Assembly: GCA_002426575.1 (NCBI GenBank)
Contig: DIRE01000045.1
Coordinates: forward strand, 9,801-15,389
DNA: 5,589 nt
Reading direction: 5' to 3'
From: Clostridiaceae bacterium UBA5444
GTDB lineage: Bacteria > Bacillota > Clostridia > Clostridiales > Oxobacteraceae
Positions 5,326 to 5,589 of the stretch are shown one piece after another. The position numbers and the translations under genes were made by a program. Numbering within the stretch: the stretch's first letter is position 1; the number at the start of each line of letters is the position of its first letter. The notes under the pieces were generated by a model. The model searched no databases, was not told the origin of the DNA, and worked only from the letters and a program-made list of their open reading frames with translations.

Positions 5326-5589
5326 TGAGATTTGTTAAAAGGGCAGAAATTTCTAAGACTAAAAGTACACTGATACACATAACATCAGTTATACTTGCAC
5401 TTTTGGTGGCAGCTGTATTTATATTTATTTCAACTCACCAAAATCCTATTAAGGTATATATGGCAATGATAAAAGGAGCATTTAGCTCAAGATATAGGAT
5501 AAACGAGGTTATAATTGCTGCAGTGCCTCTTATTATAACTGCTCTTGGTGTTTCGACTGCATTTAAAATGAAGTTTTGGAATATAGGAG
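5322..5589 (+). CDS. ABC transporter permease, nucleoside-import type, 5' part only
   Basis: The first 89 codons are present; the gene continues past the window. The encoded membrane subunit has a short basic N-terminus, a first transmembrane segment at about residues 18-38 (HITSVILALLVAAVFIFIS) and a second at about 63-80 (EVIIAAVPLIITALGVSTAF). It then reads FKMKFWNIG, the conserved motif of permeases paired with BMP-type receptors (YufP/NupP-like, BPD_transp_2 family). ATG 5322 overlaps the ATPase stop by four bases (ATGA) and has GGAG (5310-5313) eight bases upstream; ATG 5325 is an equally possible start in the same frame. A second permease gene usually follows in such operons and is expected just outside the window. 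Confidence 0.93.
   Translation, partial: MMRFVKRAEISKTKSTLIHITSVILALLVAAVFIFISTHQNPIKVYMAMIKGAFSSRYRINEVIIAAVPLIITALGVSTAFKMKFWNIG

Noticed and set aside
5124..5378. 84-codon ORF on the minus strand
   Set aside because: It overlaps the well-supported ATPase end and permease start, and its composition is that of a reverse reading of AT-rich coding DNA.
1..5589. CRISPR array, tRNA, rRNA or toxin-antitoxin system
   Set aside because: I saw no regularly spaced direct repeats, no tRNA cloverleaf or rRNA signature, and no paired small genes of a toxin-antitoxin type.

Overview
The window is AT-rich DNA with AGGAGG-type ribosome binding sites, A/T-ending codons and short intergenic gaps closed by hairpin-plus-U-run terminators. 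This suggests a low-GC Firmicute, most likely of the class Clostridia. Every complete gene is on the + strand. All family assignments are from recognition of motifs, not from a database search.

Left part (1-1727). The window opens in what looks like the decayed 3' end of an IscB-like gene (RRXRR/HNH family, the transposon-encoded relatives of Cas9). A 77-codon piece matching the C-terminal domain is still open, and the sequence before it is broken by stops and an apparent frameshift. A short gap with an 8-bp inverted repeat leads to a 151-aa zinc-ribbon protein with a helical core and an acidic tail. That gene ends at a strong terminator. Next is a TetR/AcrR-type repressor with a near-consensus promoter overlapped by two palindromes, which are plausible autoregulatory operators, and its own terminator.

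Right part (1728-5589). This is a purine salvage and uptake locus. A guanine-class purine riboswitch aptamer (1815-1885) is followed by an expression platform in which an antiterminator and an intrinsic terminator compete. It controls xpt (xanthine phosphoribosyltransferase). After a 12-bp hairpin come a BMP-family substrate-binding lipoprotein, a double-domain ABC ATPase of the nucleoside/sugar type, and the start of a permease that runs off the window. The last three genes are tightly packed (a 16-bp gap, then a 4-bp overlap). I find no convincing promoter between xpt and the lipoprotein gene. The simplest reading is one riboswitch-controlled unit in which purine is imported by the ABC system and xanthine is converted to XMP by Xpt, with expression falling when guanine or hypoxanthine is plentiful.

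I do not see a clearly new biological system. The most informative points are the IscB remnant with a possible element-end hairpin, the link between a guanine riboswitch and a BMP-type ABC importer, and the intercistronic hairpin that may tune transporter against enzyme levels.
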